Shown: one piece after another, positions 8,128 through 16,079 of the stretch
Numbering within the stretch: position 1 is the stretch's first letter
How the letters are laid out: each line of letters starts with the position of its first letter
Source: Pseudomonas taiwanensis DSM 21245
Lineage (GTDB): Bacteria > Pseudomonadota > Gammaproteobacteria > Pseudomonadales > Pseudomonadaceae
Direction of reading: 5' to 3'
Length of the DNA: 64,000 nt
Assembly: GCF_000425785.1 (NCBI RefSeq)
Contig: NZ_KE384452.1
Coordinates: 178,655-242,654 of the forward strand
Notes under the pieces: generated by a model
Told to the model about the DNA's origin: nothing
Database searches by the model: none
What the model saw: the letters and a program-made list of their open reading frames with translations, nothing else
Program-made: the position numbers and the translations under genes

Positions 8128-9257
8128 GCACCGCGACGCTCGGTGCCTTCTGCCGCCGACTGGTGTCACTGACCCGCAAGGAAGTGCGGCAGATGCTGCG
8201 TGACAAAAGCAATCTGTTGATCGGCATTGGCTTGCCCATCGTGCTGATTCTCATCTTCGGCTACGGACTGTCGCTGGACGTGCGTCACAGCGTGGTCGCG
8301 GTGGTGCAGGATGACCCTGCGCCGCAAGCCCACGACCTGCTGGCCAGCATCAGCCATTCGGCCTACCTGGAACCGCGGCCTGTGAAGTCCTTCGAGCAAG
8401 GCAGGCAATGGCTGGCTTCGCGTGAAGTCGATGCCCTGGTGTACCTGCCGGGCGATTTCAGCCGTCGCCTGCAGGCGGGCAACGCCCAGGTACTGGTGCT
8501 GGTACAAGGCTCAGACGCGACGCGTGCTTCGGGGGTCAGCAACTACCTGAACCAGGCCCTGGCCTTGTGGGGCCAGAAGCAGAGTTCGCGCAACGGCGGC
8601 TTGCAGGCTGGTGGAGTGCAGATCGAGCAACGCATGTGGTTCAATGCCGCCAACACCAGTACCTGGTACCTCGTGCCTGGGTTGATCGTATTGATCATGA
8701 CGCTGGTGGGGGCTTTTCTCACCGCGCTGGTGATGGCCCGCGAATGGGAGCGCGGCACCCTGGAAGCGTTGTTCGTGACGCCCGTGCGGGCTGCGGAGAT
8801 TCTCCTGGCCAAGGTCATTCCCTGCTTCGTCGTCGGCCTGATCGGCCTGGGGTTGTGCCTGCTGGCAGCGCGTTTTCTATTCGATGTGCCGATGTATGGT
8901 TCGCTGTGGGCGCTGGTGATCTGCTCGATGCTGTACCTGCTCGTGGCACTGGGGATCGGCCTGCTGATTTCGGCGGTCACCAAGAACCAGTTCCTGGCCA
9001 GCCAGATTTCCCTGCTCGTCAGCTTCCTGCCGGCGATGATGCTTTCAGGCTTCATCTTCGACCTGCGCAACGTACCCACCGCCGTGCAGGTAGTCGGAAA
9101 CCTGCTGCCCGCCACCTACTTCATGCAAGTGGTGAAGTCGCTGTTCCTGGCCGGCGACTTCTGGCCATTGATCCTGCGCAACAGCTTGATTCTCACCGGT
9201 TACGCCGTGGCCTTGCTGGGGCTGGCGCGCCTGGCCACGCGCAAGAGGCTCGATTGA
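8124..9257 (+). CDS. ybhS: ABC-2 type exporter permease, YbhS-like
   Basis: A 377-residue ABC-2 permease. One transmembrane helix lies near the N-terminus (LIGIGLPIVLILIFGYGLSL), a periplasmic domain spans roughly residues 50-180, and five helices follow in the C-terminal half. The family hallmark VMAREWERGTLEALFVTPV sits after the second helix. It starts inside the ATPase stop codon (ATGA overlap) and ends one base before the paired permease gene. It probably forms a heterodimer with that neighbour. Substrates are inferred only from the E. coli counterpart. Confidence 0.92.
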   Translation: MSTATLGAFCRRLVSLTRKEVRQMLRDKSNLLIGIGLPIVLILIFGYGLSLDVRHSVVAVVQDDPAPQAHDLLASISHSAYLEPRPVKSFEQGRQWLASREVDALVYLPGDFSRRLQAGNAQVLVLVQGSDATRASGVSNYLNQALALWGQKQSSRNGGLQAGGVQIEQRMWFNAANTSTWYLVPGLIVLIMTLVGAFLTALVMAREWERGTLEALFVTPVRAAEILLAKVIPCFVVGLIGLGLCLLAARFLFDVPMYGSLWALVICSMLYLLVALGIGLLISAVTKNQFLASQISLLVSFLPAMMLSGFIFDLRNVPTAVQVVGNLLPATYFMQVVKSLFLAGDFWPLILRNSLILTGYAVALLGLARLATRKRLD

Positions 9258-9258
9258 C

Positions 9259-10374
9259 ATGGCCACGTTCCTGGAACTGCTGCGTCGCCTGGTCAACCTG
9301 TGGCGCAAGGAACTACTGGTGATTTTCAAAGACCCGGCAAACCGCATCGTACTGATCGCACCGGTGCTCATGCAGAGCCTGCTGTTCGGCTATGCCGTGA
9401 CCTTCGATCTCAACGACGTGCCCTACGCACTGCTCGACCATAGCCACAGCGAGTCGTCCCAGCGCCTGGCCAGCCGCCTGGACGGCAGCGGCATCTTCCA
9501 CCGCGTGCAGACCCTCAACTCCAGCCGCGACATCGCCGAGGTGATCGATGCGCAAGAGGCATTGCTGGTGGTGCACATCCCACCTGATTTCGAGGCCCGC
9601 CTTACCCGAGGAGAAACCGCACCGCTGCAGGTGATACTCGACGGCCGTAACTCGACCACCGCAGGCTCCGCCGCAGCGGGCCTTGCCAGCATCGTGAACG
9701 ACTTCAACCGAGAACGCGGTCTGGCGCAAGCACCGATCAACGTGGTTACCCGCGCCTGGTACAACCCCAACCTGGAAACCCGTTGGCCGCTCATTCCGGC
9801 GTTGATTGCTTCGCTGAGCATGCTGCAGACACTGGTGCTCACCGCCTTGTCGGTGGCGCGCGAACGTGAGCAGGGCACGTTCGACCAATTGCTGGTCACC
9901 CCCTACTCGCCGATGGAGATCATGATCGGCAAAGCCATACCGCCCATTCTCATCGGCCTGGTGCAAGCCTCGTTGGTGCTATTGATGGCGCTGTTCTGGT
10001 TCCGCATTCCCATGGCCGGCTCCCTGCTCGACCTGTACGGAGGCCTGCTGGTGTTCATGATCTCCAGCGTCGGCCTGGGCATGTCGATTTCGGCCATATC
10101 GCTGAACATGCAGCAGGCCATGCTCTATACCTTCGTGCTGATCATGCCGATCATGCTGCTGTCGGGCCTGGCCACGCCGGTGCGCAACATGCCCGACGCC
10201 ATGCAACTGGCCACCTGGATCAATCCCCTGCGCTTTGCCATCGACCTGATTCAACGCATTTATCTCGAAGGCGTCAGCCTGTTCGACGTGGCACACGACC
10301 TGGTCCCCATGCTCGCCGTAGCCGCCGTCACTCTGCCGCTGTCTGCCTGGCTGTTCCGCAATCGACTCGCTTAA
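9259..10374 (+). CDS. ybhR: ABC-2 type exporter permease, YbhR-like
   Basis: A 371-residue ABC-2 permease, paralogous to the gene just before it. It has an N-terminal helix (IVLIAPVLMQSLLFGYAVTF), a periplasmic loop domain, and C-terminal helices containing SVAREREQGTFDQLLVTPYS, the conserved ABC-2 motif. It lies one base after the previous permease and 12 bp before the outer-membrane channel gene, so the five genes are one operon. The two permeases likely form the heterodimeric membrane part of the exporter. Confidence 0.92.
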   Translation: MATFLELLRRLVNLWRKELLVIFKDPANRIVLIAPVLMQSLLFGYAVTFDLNDVPYALLDHSHSESSQRLASRLDGSGIFHRVQTLNSSRDIAEVIDAQEALLVVHIPPDFEARLTRGETAPLQVILDGRNSTTAGSAAAGLASIVNDFNRERGLAQAPINVVTRAWYNPNLETRWPLIPALIASLSMLQTLVLTALSVAREREQGTFDQLLVTPYSPMEIMIGKAIPPILIGLVQASLVLLMALFWFRIPMAGSLLDLYGGLLVFMISSVGLGMSISAISLNMQQAMLYTFVLIMPIMLLSGLATPVRNMPDAMQLATWINPLRFAIDLIQRIYLEGVSLFDVAHDLVPMLAVAAVTLPLSAWLFRNRLA

Positions 10375-10386
10375 CCGGAGGCTGCA

Positions 10387-11883
10387 ATGTCGTCGCCGCT
10401 CAACGCCTTTTGCCTCACGCCGTTGCTACTGGCCCTGATGGCCTGCAGCGCGGTCGGGCCTGACTACCAAGCGCCGCAGCCGGTTACCCCAAGCGACTGG
10501 CACGCGGCCCATAGCGGTGACCCCACGCTCCTGAACACGCGCTCGGCCAACCAGGCCATTGCGACGCAATGGTGGACCCAGTTTGCCGACCCGACGCTGA
10601 ACTACCTGCAGCGGCGCGCCATTGCCGCCAGTCCGGACCTGACCAACGCCGCCCTGCGCTTTGCACAAGCGCGCATGCAACGGCAGATGGTCGCGGCGCA
10701 GCGTGGCGTGAACGTCGACGGCAGGGCCGACATCCAGCGCCAGCGTCAGAGTGAGCGCGGTGCCAGCGCGAAGATGATCGACAGCTTCGCACCGGGCAAC
10801 AGCGACGAGCTGACCAAGGCCCTGGCGCAACCATTCACCCTTTATGAAGCAGGCTTCGACGCATCCTGGGAGGTCGATTTCTGGGGCCGCGTACGCCGCT
10901 CCGTCGAGGCCGCGGACGCCCGTGTCGAGCAGCAGCGCGCTTTGCTTGAGCAGGCACGGCTGGTGGTGGCCAGCGAAGTGGCGCGCGGGTATTTCGAATT
11001 GCGTAGGGTGCAACAGTTGATCGGCGTCACCGAGCAAGACCTGCGAGCCACCGAGGAGTCGCTCGAACTGGTGAAAGCCCGCGCCGACGGCGGCCTGGTC
11101 GACGATTTCGACCTGGTCCGTCAACGCGCTCAACTCGAACAACTGAGTGCCACCCTGCCCTCACTGCAGGCGGCGCAGACCCAGGCCATCAACCAACTGG
11201 GCGTGCTGGTCGGCGCGCAACCGGGCGAACTGCAGGCTCAGTTGCTGCTACCTACAGCCACGCCTCCCACCCTACCCGACCTGAGCCCTGGGCTGCCCTC
11301 GGACGTGGCGCGCAAACGCCCGGATATCCGCGCCGCCGAAGCCCAGCTTCACGCGGCAACGGCCAACATAGGGGTGGCGGTCGCCGAGTTGTATCCAAGC
11401 ATCCGCCTGGGTGCCAGCTTTGGGTATTCCTCGTTCGAAAGCGGCAAGTTTTCTGACTGGGGCAGCCGCCAGTGGGCGGTAGGGCCGAGCTTGAGCGTGC
11501 CGATTTTCGACAATGGTCGGCGCCGCGCTCAAGTCACTTTGCGCACGCTCGAACAACAGGAGGCAGCGGTCAACTACCAGCAGACGGTACTCAAGGCCTG
11601 GCAGGAGGTGGATGATGCGCTGAGCAGTTATGGCGCCGAACGCCAGCGCAACGACCAGCTCAAGGCACGCCTGGGCAGCGCCGGGCAAGCCTATGACATG
11701 GCCAAGGCACGCTATGCCGGTGGACTGACTGACTTTCTGGTAGCGCTCGACGCCCAACGCAACTATCTGCAGGCGCGCCGAGATGTGGTGGACAGTGACA
11801 ACCAGTTACGCCTGGGCCTTGTAGCGTTGTACAAGGCGCTGGGGGGCGGTGCTCCAGTGGGTGCGCGCGAGGTGCAGCAATGA
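10387..11883 (+). CDS. Outer-membrane efflux lipoprotein, NodT/OprM-like (TolC superfamily)
   Basis: A 498-residue outer-membrane factor. The signal peptide ends in a lipobox (LMACS, Cys about residue 20), so the mature protein is lipid-anchored. GPDYQAP just after it and the paired helical repeats (WGRVRRSVEAADARVEQQRA; DIRAAEAQLHAATANIGVAV) are typical of the NodT family. It should provide the outer-membrane channel for the upstream adaptor/ABC pump. The E. coli ybhGFSR operon has no such gene and is thought to depend on TolC, so this operon appears self-sufficient. Start ATG 10387 is preceded by GGAGG. It is followed by a REP pair instead of an ordinary terminator. Confidence 0.9.
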   Translation: MSSPLNAFCLTPLLLALMACSAVGPDYQAPQPVTPSDWHAAHSGDPTLLNTRSANQAIATQWWTQFADPTLNYLQRRAIAASPDLTNAALRFAQARMQRQMVAAQRGVNVDGRADIQRQRQSERGASAKMIDSFAPGNSDELTKALAQPFTLYEAGFDASWEVDFWGRVRRSVEAADARVEQQRALLEQARLVVASEVARGYFELRRVQQLIGVTEQDLRATEESLELVKARADGGLVDDFDLVRQRAQLEQLSATLPSLQAAQTQAINQLGVLVGAQPGELQAQLLLPTATPPTLPDLSPGLPSDVARKRPDIRAAEAQLHAATANIGVAVAELYPSIRLGASFGYSSFESGKFSDWGSRQWAVGPSLSVPIFDNGRRRAQVTLRTLEQQEAAVNYQQTVLKAWQEVDDALSSYGAERQRNDQLKARLGSAGQAYDMAKARYAGGLTDFLVALDAQRNYLQARRDVVDSDNQLRLGLVALYKALGGGAPVGAREVQQ

Positions 11884-11901
11884 TGGACAAGCGCCGCCTG
11901 C

Positions 11902-12004
11902 GCGGCGCATCGAGAGCAAGGCTCGCTCCTACGTCTGATCTGGGTCCGTAAGGTGTGCAGCCGCCGCGAACCGCTGTAGGAGCGAGCTTTGCTCGCGATG
12001 CGCC
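11902..12004. repeat. Inverted pair of REP elements (GAGCAAGGCTCGCTC type)
   Basis: Two copies of an approximately 30-bp REP sequence face each other, at about 11904-11933 and 11976-12004. Each has the core GAGCAAGGCTCGCTCCTA or its complement with a few changes (CGAGAGCAAGG on the left, GAGCTTTGCTCGCG on the right). The pair lies between the convergent efflux operon and kdpE and could fold into a long stem, serving as an mRNA end for either strand. The same family recurs at 26224-26362. Confidence 0.8.
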
Positions 12005-12016
12005 AGTACCCTGGGC

Positions 12017-12712
12017 TTATCCAGCCGGCGCCACCAACCGATACCCCACCCCCGCCTCGGTAATGATGAACCTCGGCGCCGTCGGGTCATCGCCCAGTTT
12101 CTGCCGCAGGTGCCCCACCACGATCCGCAGGTAGTGGGTATCGTCCACATGGGTCGGCCCCCAGATATCCTTGAGCAACTGCTGCTGGGTGATCACCCGC
12201 CCAGGATGCCCGGCCAGTTGCGCCAGCAGCGCATATTCCTTGCGGGTCAGCGCCACCTCGACACCGTCCAGGGTCACCTTGCGAAAGGCAAAGTCGACCG
12301 TCAACGGCCCAAAGCTCGCCAATGCCTCCCCGCCACTGGCCTGTGGCGCCTGACGCAGCAGGGCGCGGATGCGTGCCAGGAACTCCTGGATACCGAAGGG
12401 CTTGGTCACATAGTCGTTGGCACCACCATCGAGCGCATCCACTTTCTGAACTTCACTGGCGCGCACCGACAACACCATTACCGGCACCGAGCTCCACTCG
12501 CGCAGCTCACGCAGCACGTGCTGGCCGTCCATGTCTGGCAAACCAAGGTCGAGCACCACCAAGTCCGGCTTGGCCAGGGCGGCCTGGGTCAGGCCCTCGG
12601 CACCTGTGGCGGCCTCGATCACCTTGTACCCCTGGGATGCCAGGCTGATGCGCAGAAACTTGCGGATCTGCGGTTCGTCGTCGATGACCAGGAGGGTCGC
12701 GTGCTGGCTCAT
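12017..12712 (-). CDS. kdpE: KdpE, response regulator for potassium transport
   Basis: A 231-residue OmpR/PhoB-type response regulator. The receiver domain has the acidic pocket DDE (residues 11-13), the phospho-acceptor Asp55 in VVLDLGLPDMDG, and the conserved Lys in YVTKPF. The winged-helix DNA-binding domain occupies about residues 125-228 (RKEYALLAQLAGHPGRVITQ). Its start overlaps the end of kdpD by 4 bp, so the sensor and regulator are translationally coupled. In enterobacteria KdpE activates kdpFABC under potassium limitation or osmotic stress, and the gene order here supports the same role. Confidence 0.95.
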   Translation of the reverse strand: MSQHATLLVIDDEPQIRKFLRISLASQGYKVIEAATGAEGLTQAALAKPDLVVLDLGLPDMDGQHVLRELREWSSVPVMVLSVRASEVQKVDALDGGANDYVTKPFGIQEFLARIRALLRQAPQASGGEALASFGPLTVDFAFRKVTLDGVEVALTRKEYALLAQLAGHPGRVITQQQLLKDIWGPTHVDDTHYLRIVVGHLRQKLGDDPTAPRFIITEAGVGYRLVAPAG

Positions 12713-15363
12713 GGGGCTTCGCTTTCGGCTTCAGGTTGATCGGGCAGCGGCAAGCATAATGTGATGCAGGTGCCCTGGCCATCGATGCCTTCGCTGACCA
12801 GGATTTGCCCGCCGTGGGCGCCGACCATGCCTTGGCAGATGGCCAACCCAAGCCCCGTGCCCTGCCCGCCCCGATCCCCCCGGGCAGCGGTGTAGAACAT
12901 GTCGAAGATCTTGTCCCGCTCCGCCACCGGAATGCCAGGCCCCTGGTCGCTTACCGCGAAGTACAGTTGCTGGTCGTGCACGGACACCTCCAGTTCCAGC
13001 CGTCCCTGCGCCGGCGAAAAGCGGGCGGCGTTCTCCAGCACATTGACCAGGGCCTGTTCGATCAATGCCGCATGCACGAACAACAAGGGCAACGCGGCCG
13101 GCACCTCGGTGTGCACGCGCAACGGCGCCAGCACGGCGCGCAGGCGGTTCAGCGCACTGCCGACGATGTCCGCCGGTGCCACCCAGTCGCGAGCAAGCTT
13201 CAGCCCACCATGGCCCAGGCGGGTCATGTCGAGCAGGTTCTGGATGTAACGGTCCAGGCGTTCGGCCTCGTTGCGCGTGCCTTCGAGCAACTCACGCCGA
13301 TCAGCGGGCGCAATGGCCTCGCCCAATGCCAGCAGGCTGTCGATGCTGCCGCGCATGGCGGTCAGCGGTGTACGCAGGTCATGGGATACCGATGCCAGCA
13401 AGGCACTGCGCAACTGCTCGGTTTCGCCATGCAGGCGCGCCGCTTCCAGTTGCTCGGCCAGCCGCGCCCGGGCCAGGGCCTGGGCCAAAGGTTGCCCCAA
13501 GGCCATCAGCAGGCGACGGCGCTGGGCGCTGAGCGGCTCGCCGGAGTGCGGCCGCACGCCAAGCAGCGCCAGCGGCTGCTCATCAACCGCCAACGGCCAC
13601 CACCACCAGCGCCCATGGGGCAAGGTATCGCTGCCATGGCCGGCAGCCTGGCCGTGTTGCCAGGCCCACTCGGCAGCGGCCCGTTCGTTGTCGGTGAGGG
13701 CTTGCGCCTCGCCACTGACCCGATGCAACAGGCCCTCTGCATTGCGCTCGAGCAGGCATACCTGCATGTCCTGCAAACCGTTCAAATGCTGGCCCGCTGC
13801 ATTGAATACCGCCTGACGGTCGGTAGCCACGGTCAACCGTCGAGAAAGGTCGAGCAACTGGCTGGTCTGCGCCTGAGTCTCGCGCAGGGCCTGCAACTGC
13901 TGGCGTTGCCGCGCTGCGAGATTGCCGGTCAGGGCGGCCATCAGCAGGAAGAACACCAGCGTCAGCACGTCTTCCTCGCGCTGGATGGTGAAGGAGAAGT
14001 TCGGCGGTATGAACAGAAAGTCGTAGGTCAGGAACGACAACGCCGCACAGGCCAGGGCTGGCCCAAGGCTGCTGCGTACGGCCACCAGCAACACCGCGGC
14101 CAGGAACACCAAGGAAATATTGGGCAATGCCAACACGCCGGCCACCGCCCAGGACAGACTTGCCGCCAACGCAGTCGCCAGCACGGCCAGCAGATAATGG
14201 CGCCACACCCAAACGCGCTTGACCGACATGCTGGGTGTGGCGGGTTGGGCATCGCGGTCGAGCACGTTGACTTCCAACCCATGGCTTTCACGCAGCAACC
14301 GAGCCGCCACCCCGGCGCCGAACAAGCGCCGCCGCAGGCGATCACGCGACTGCCCGACCAGCACCAGACTGGCCCTGCGTTCGGCAGCATGCTGGATCAG
14401 CGTGCGCGCCACCTCCCCGGCCCGCAACACCACCACTTCGCCTCCCAGCCGCTCGGCAAGCTGCTGCGCAGCCTGCAGGCGATGACGGGCGGTTTCGTCG
14501 AGCAACCGGCCATTGTCCACATGCACCAGGCTCCAGGGCAGGTGTCGGCGCTGGGCCACCCGACAGGCATGGCGCACCAGACGCTCGGCCTGATCGTCAC
14601 CGTCGACCCCGACCAGCAAACGCCCACGCAAGGCCGGTGCCTCCTGGCCACGCTGGCGGTAGCCGTGGGCCAGGTCGGCATCCACCTGCGCAGCCGCCGT
14701 CTGCATGGCCAGTTCGCGCAGGGCCGTGAGGTTGGTCTGGGAGAAGTAGGCATCGATGGCCGCCCGCGCCTGCTCGGGCACATACACCTTGCCCTCACGC
14801 AGACGGGCGAGCAGGTCGCGGGGCGGCAGGTCGATCAGCACCAGCTCGAAGGCCTCCTGCAGTACCCAGTCGGGCAAGGTCTCGCGCACCTGCACGCCGG
14901 TGATGTCACGCACTTTGTCATTCAGGCTTTCCAGGTGCTGGACGTTGACCGTGGTGTAGACGTCGATCCCGGCGGCCAACAGTTCCTGGACATCCTGCCA
15001 GCGCTTGGCGTGGCGGCTGCCAGGCGCATTGGTGTGGGCCAACTCATCGACCAGGGCCAAGGACGGGGATGCCTTGAGCAGTCCGTCGAGGTCCATTTCC
15101 TCCAACGTGACGCCACGGTACTCGCTGCGCAGCAAGGGTTGCTGGAGCATGCCGCCGAGCAAGGCTTCGGTCTCGGCCCGGCCATGGGTCTCGACCACCC
15201 CGGCCAGCACCTGCACGCCTTGGCGTTGCTGGGCGTGAGCGGCTTGCAGCATGGCGTAGGTCTTGCCCACCCCAGGCGCGGCACCGAGAAACACCTTGAG
15301 CCTGCCGCGCCCTTCACGCGGCAGATTGGCCAACAGCGCGTCTGCGCGGGCGGAATCACTCAT
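12709..15363 (-). CDS. kdpD: KdpD, potassium-responsive sensor histidine kinase
   Basis: An 884-residue inner-membrane sensor kinase of full length. It starts with the KdpD N-terminal domain and its Walker A-like GAAPGVGKT (residues 27-35), followed by a universal-stress-type domain (about 250-370), four transmembrane helices (about 395-490), a GAF-like region, the dimerisation domain with phospho-acceptor His661 (SVSHDLRTPL), and the ATPase domain (NVLENAARFSP, DQGPGIP, GTGLGLAIC). It phosphorylates KdpE when external potassium is low. Its last codons overlap kdpE, and 154 bp containing a REP pair separate it from kdpC, so it may also have its own promoter. Confidence 0.95.
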   Translation of the reverse strand: MSDSARADALLANLPREGRGRLKVFLGAAPGVGKTYAMLQAAHAQQRQGVQVLAGVVETHGRAETEALLGGMLQQPLLRSEYRGVTLEEMDLDGLLKASPSLALVDELAHTNAPGSRHAKRWQDVQELLAAGIDVYTTVNVQHLESLNDKVRDITGVQVRETLPDWVLQEAFELVLIDLPPRDLLARLREGKVYVPEQARAAIDAYFSQTNLTALRELAMQTAAAQVDADLAHGYRQRGQEAPALRGRLLVGVDGDDQAERLVRHACRVAQRRHLPWSLVHVDNGRLLDETARHRLQAAQQLAERLGGEVVVLRAGEVARTLIQHAAERRASLVLVGQSRDRLRRRLFGAGVAARLLRESHGLEVNVLDRDAQPATPSMSVKRVWVWRHYLLAVLATALAASLSWAVAGVLALPNISLVFLAAVLLVAVRSSLGPALACAALSFLTYDFLFIPPNFSFTIQREEDVLTLVFFLLMAALTGNLAARQRQQLQALRETQAQTSQLLDLSRRLTVATDRQAVFNAAGQHLNGLQDMQVCLLERNAEGLLHRVSGEAQALTDNERAAAEWAWQHGQAAGHGSDTLPHGRWWWWPLAVDEQPLALLGVRPHSGEPLSAQRRRLLMALGQPLAQALARARLAEQLEAARLHGETEQLRSALLASVSHDLRTPLTAMRGSIDSLLALGEAIAPADRRELLEGTRNEAERLDRYIQNLLDMTRLGHGGLKLARDWVAPADIVGSALNRLRAVLAPLRVHTEVPAALPLLFVHAALIEQALVNVLENAARFSPAQGRLELEVSVHDQQLYFAVSDQGPGIPVAERDKIFDMFYTAARGDRGGQGTGLGLAICQGMVGAHGGQILVSEGIDGQGTCITLCLPLPDQPEAESEAP

Positions 15364-15419
15364 GAGTCATCCTTCATCTGCTGTGCAGAAAACACGGGCC
15401 GCAAGATCGGCATGGCACG

Positions 15420-15493
15420 TGCAGGAACGGGTTCACCCGCGAATACGTCGGTGAGCTCACCGCACCCTTCGCGGGCAAACCCGCCCCCACAGG
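15420..15493. repeat. Inverted pair of REP-like elements between kdpC and kdpD
   Basis: Two facing copies of the P. putida-type REP core, about 15422-15443 (ACGGGTTCACCCGCGAA) and 15468-15493 (TTCGCGGGCAAACCCGCC). Between them lies a perfect 14-bp palindrome CGGTGAGCTCACCG at 15449-15462. The element sits inside the kdp gene cluster and may reduce read-through from kdpFABC into kdpDE or stabilise the upstream mRNA. Confidence 0.7.
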
Positions 15494-15517
15494 CCTTTGC
15501 TGGTAACCGGCCTTGAG

Positions 15518-16069
15518 TCAGTGACCAATACTGCCAAGCGCCCGGTTCAGGGCCAGCACATTGACCACAGGGGGGCCGATCAGTGGCTGCAGGGTGGCCT
15601 CTTCCACCAAGGCTTGCAAGCGCTCGACTGACATCTGCCGGGCTGCCGCCACGCGCGCGATCTGGTAGGCCACGGCCTCAGGCGGCAGGTGCGGGTCCAG
15701 GCCGCTGCCCGAGGTGGTCAGCAACGCCTGGGGTACGCCCCCCTGCCCAGGTTGGTAGAGCGCTGCCGCCTCCCCTTTCACCCGTTCGGCCAATGCCGGA
15801 TTGCTGGGGGAAAGATTGCTCGCACTGCTGGCCACGGTGGCATAGGCACCGGCCGACGGACGCGAGTGAAACCAGCCATCACCCTGGAAGTCCTGGGCGA
15901 TCAATGCCGAGCCACGCACCTGGCCATGGTCGTCACGCACCAGGCTGCCGTTGGCCTGCTCGGGAAACGCGACCTGGGCTATGCCGGTTACCGCCAAGGG
16001 GTACAACGCGCCGGTGACCAGGGTCATCAACAAGGCCAGGCTCAATGCCGGGCGCAGATAGGTGTTCAT
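15518..16069 (-). CDS. kdpC: KdpC, potassium-transporting ATPase subunit C
   Basis: A 183-residue subunit with one N-terminal membrane helix (LALLMTLVTGALYPLAVTGI) and a periplasmic domain containing FHSRPSAG, NLSPSNPAL and the late HLPPEAVAYQIARVAAAR, all family hallmarks. KdpC binds the KdpA/KdpB complex and raises the pump's affinity. ATG 16069 is chosen because AGGAGG precedes it directly; an upstream frame start at 16099 would overlap kdpB. It lies 10 bp after kdpB. Confidence 0.94.
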   Translation of the reverse strand: MNTYLRPALSLALLMTLVTGALYPLAVTGIAQVAFPEQANGSLVRDDHGQVRGSALIAQDFQGDGWFHSRPSAGAYATVASSASNLSPSNPALAERVKGEAAALYQPGQGGVPQALLTTSGSGLDPHLPPEAVAYQIARVAAARQMSVERLQALVEEATLQPLIGPPVVNVLALNRALGSIGH

Positions 16070-16079
16070 GTCGGCCTCC

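Noticed and set aside
12805..15516. Plus-strand open frame of 903 codons over kdpD
   Set aside because: kdpD on the minus strand has all its domains. The antisense product is His/Gln/Gly-rich low-complexity with no recognisable motif.
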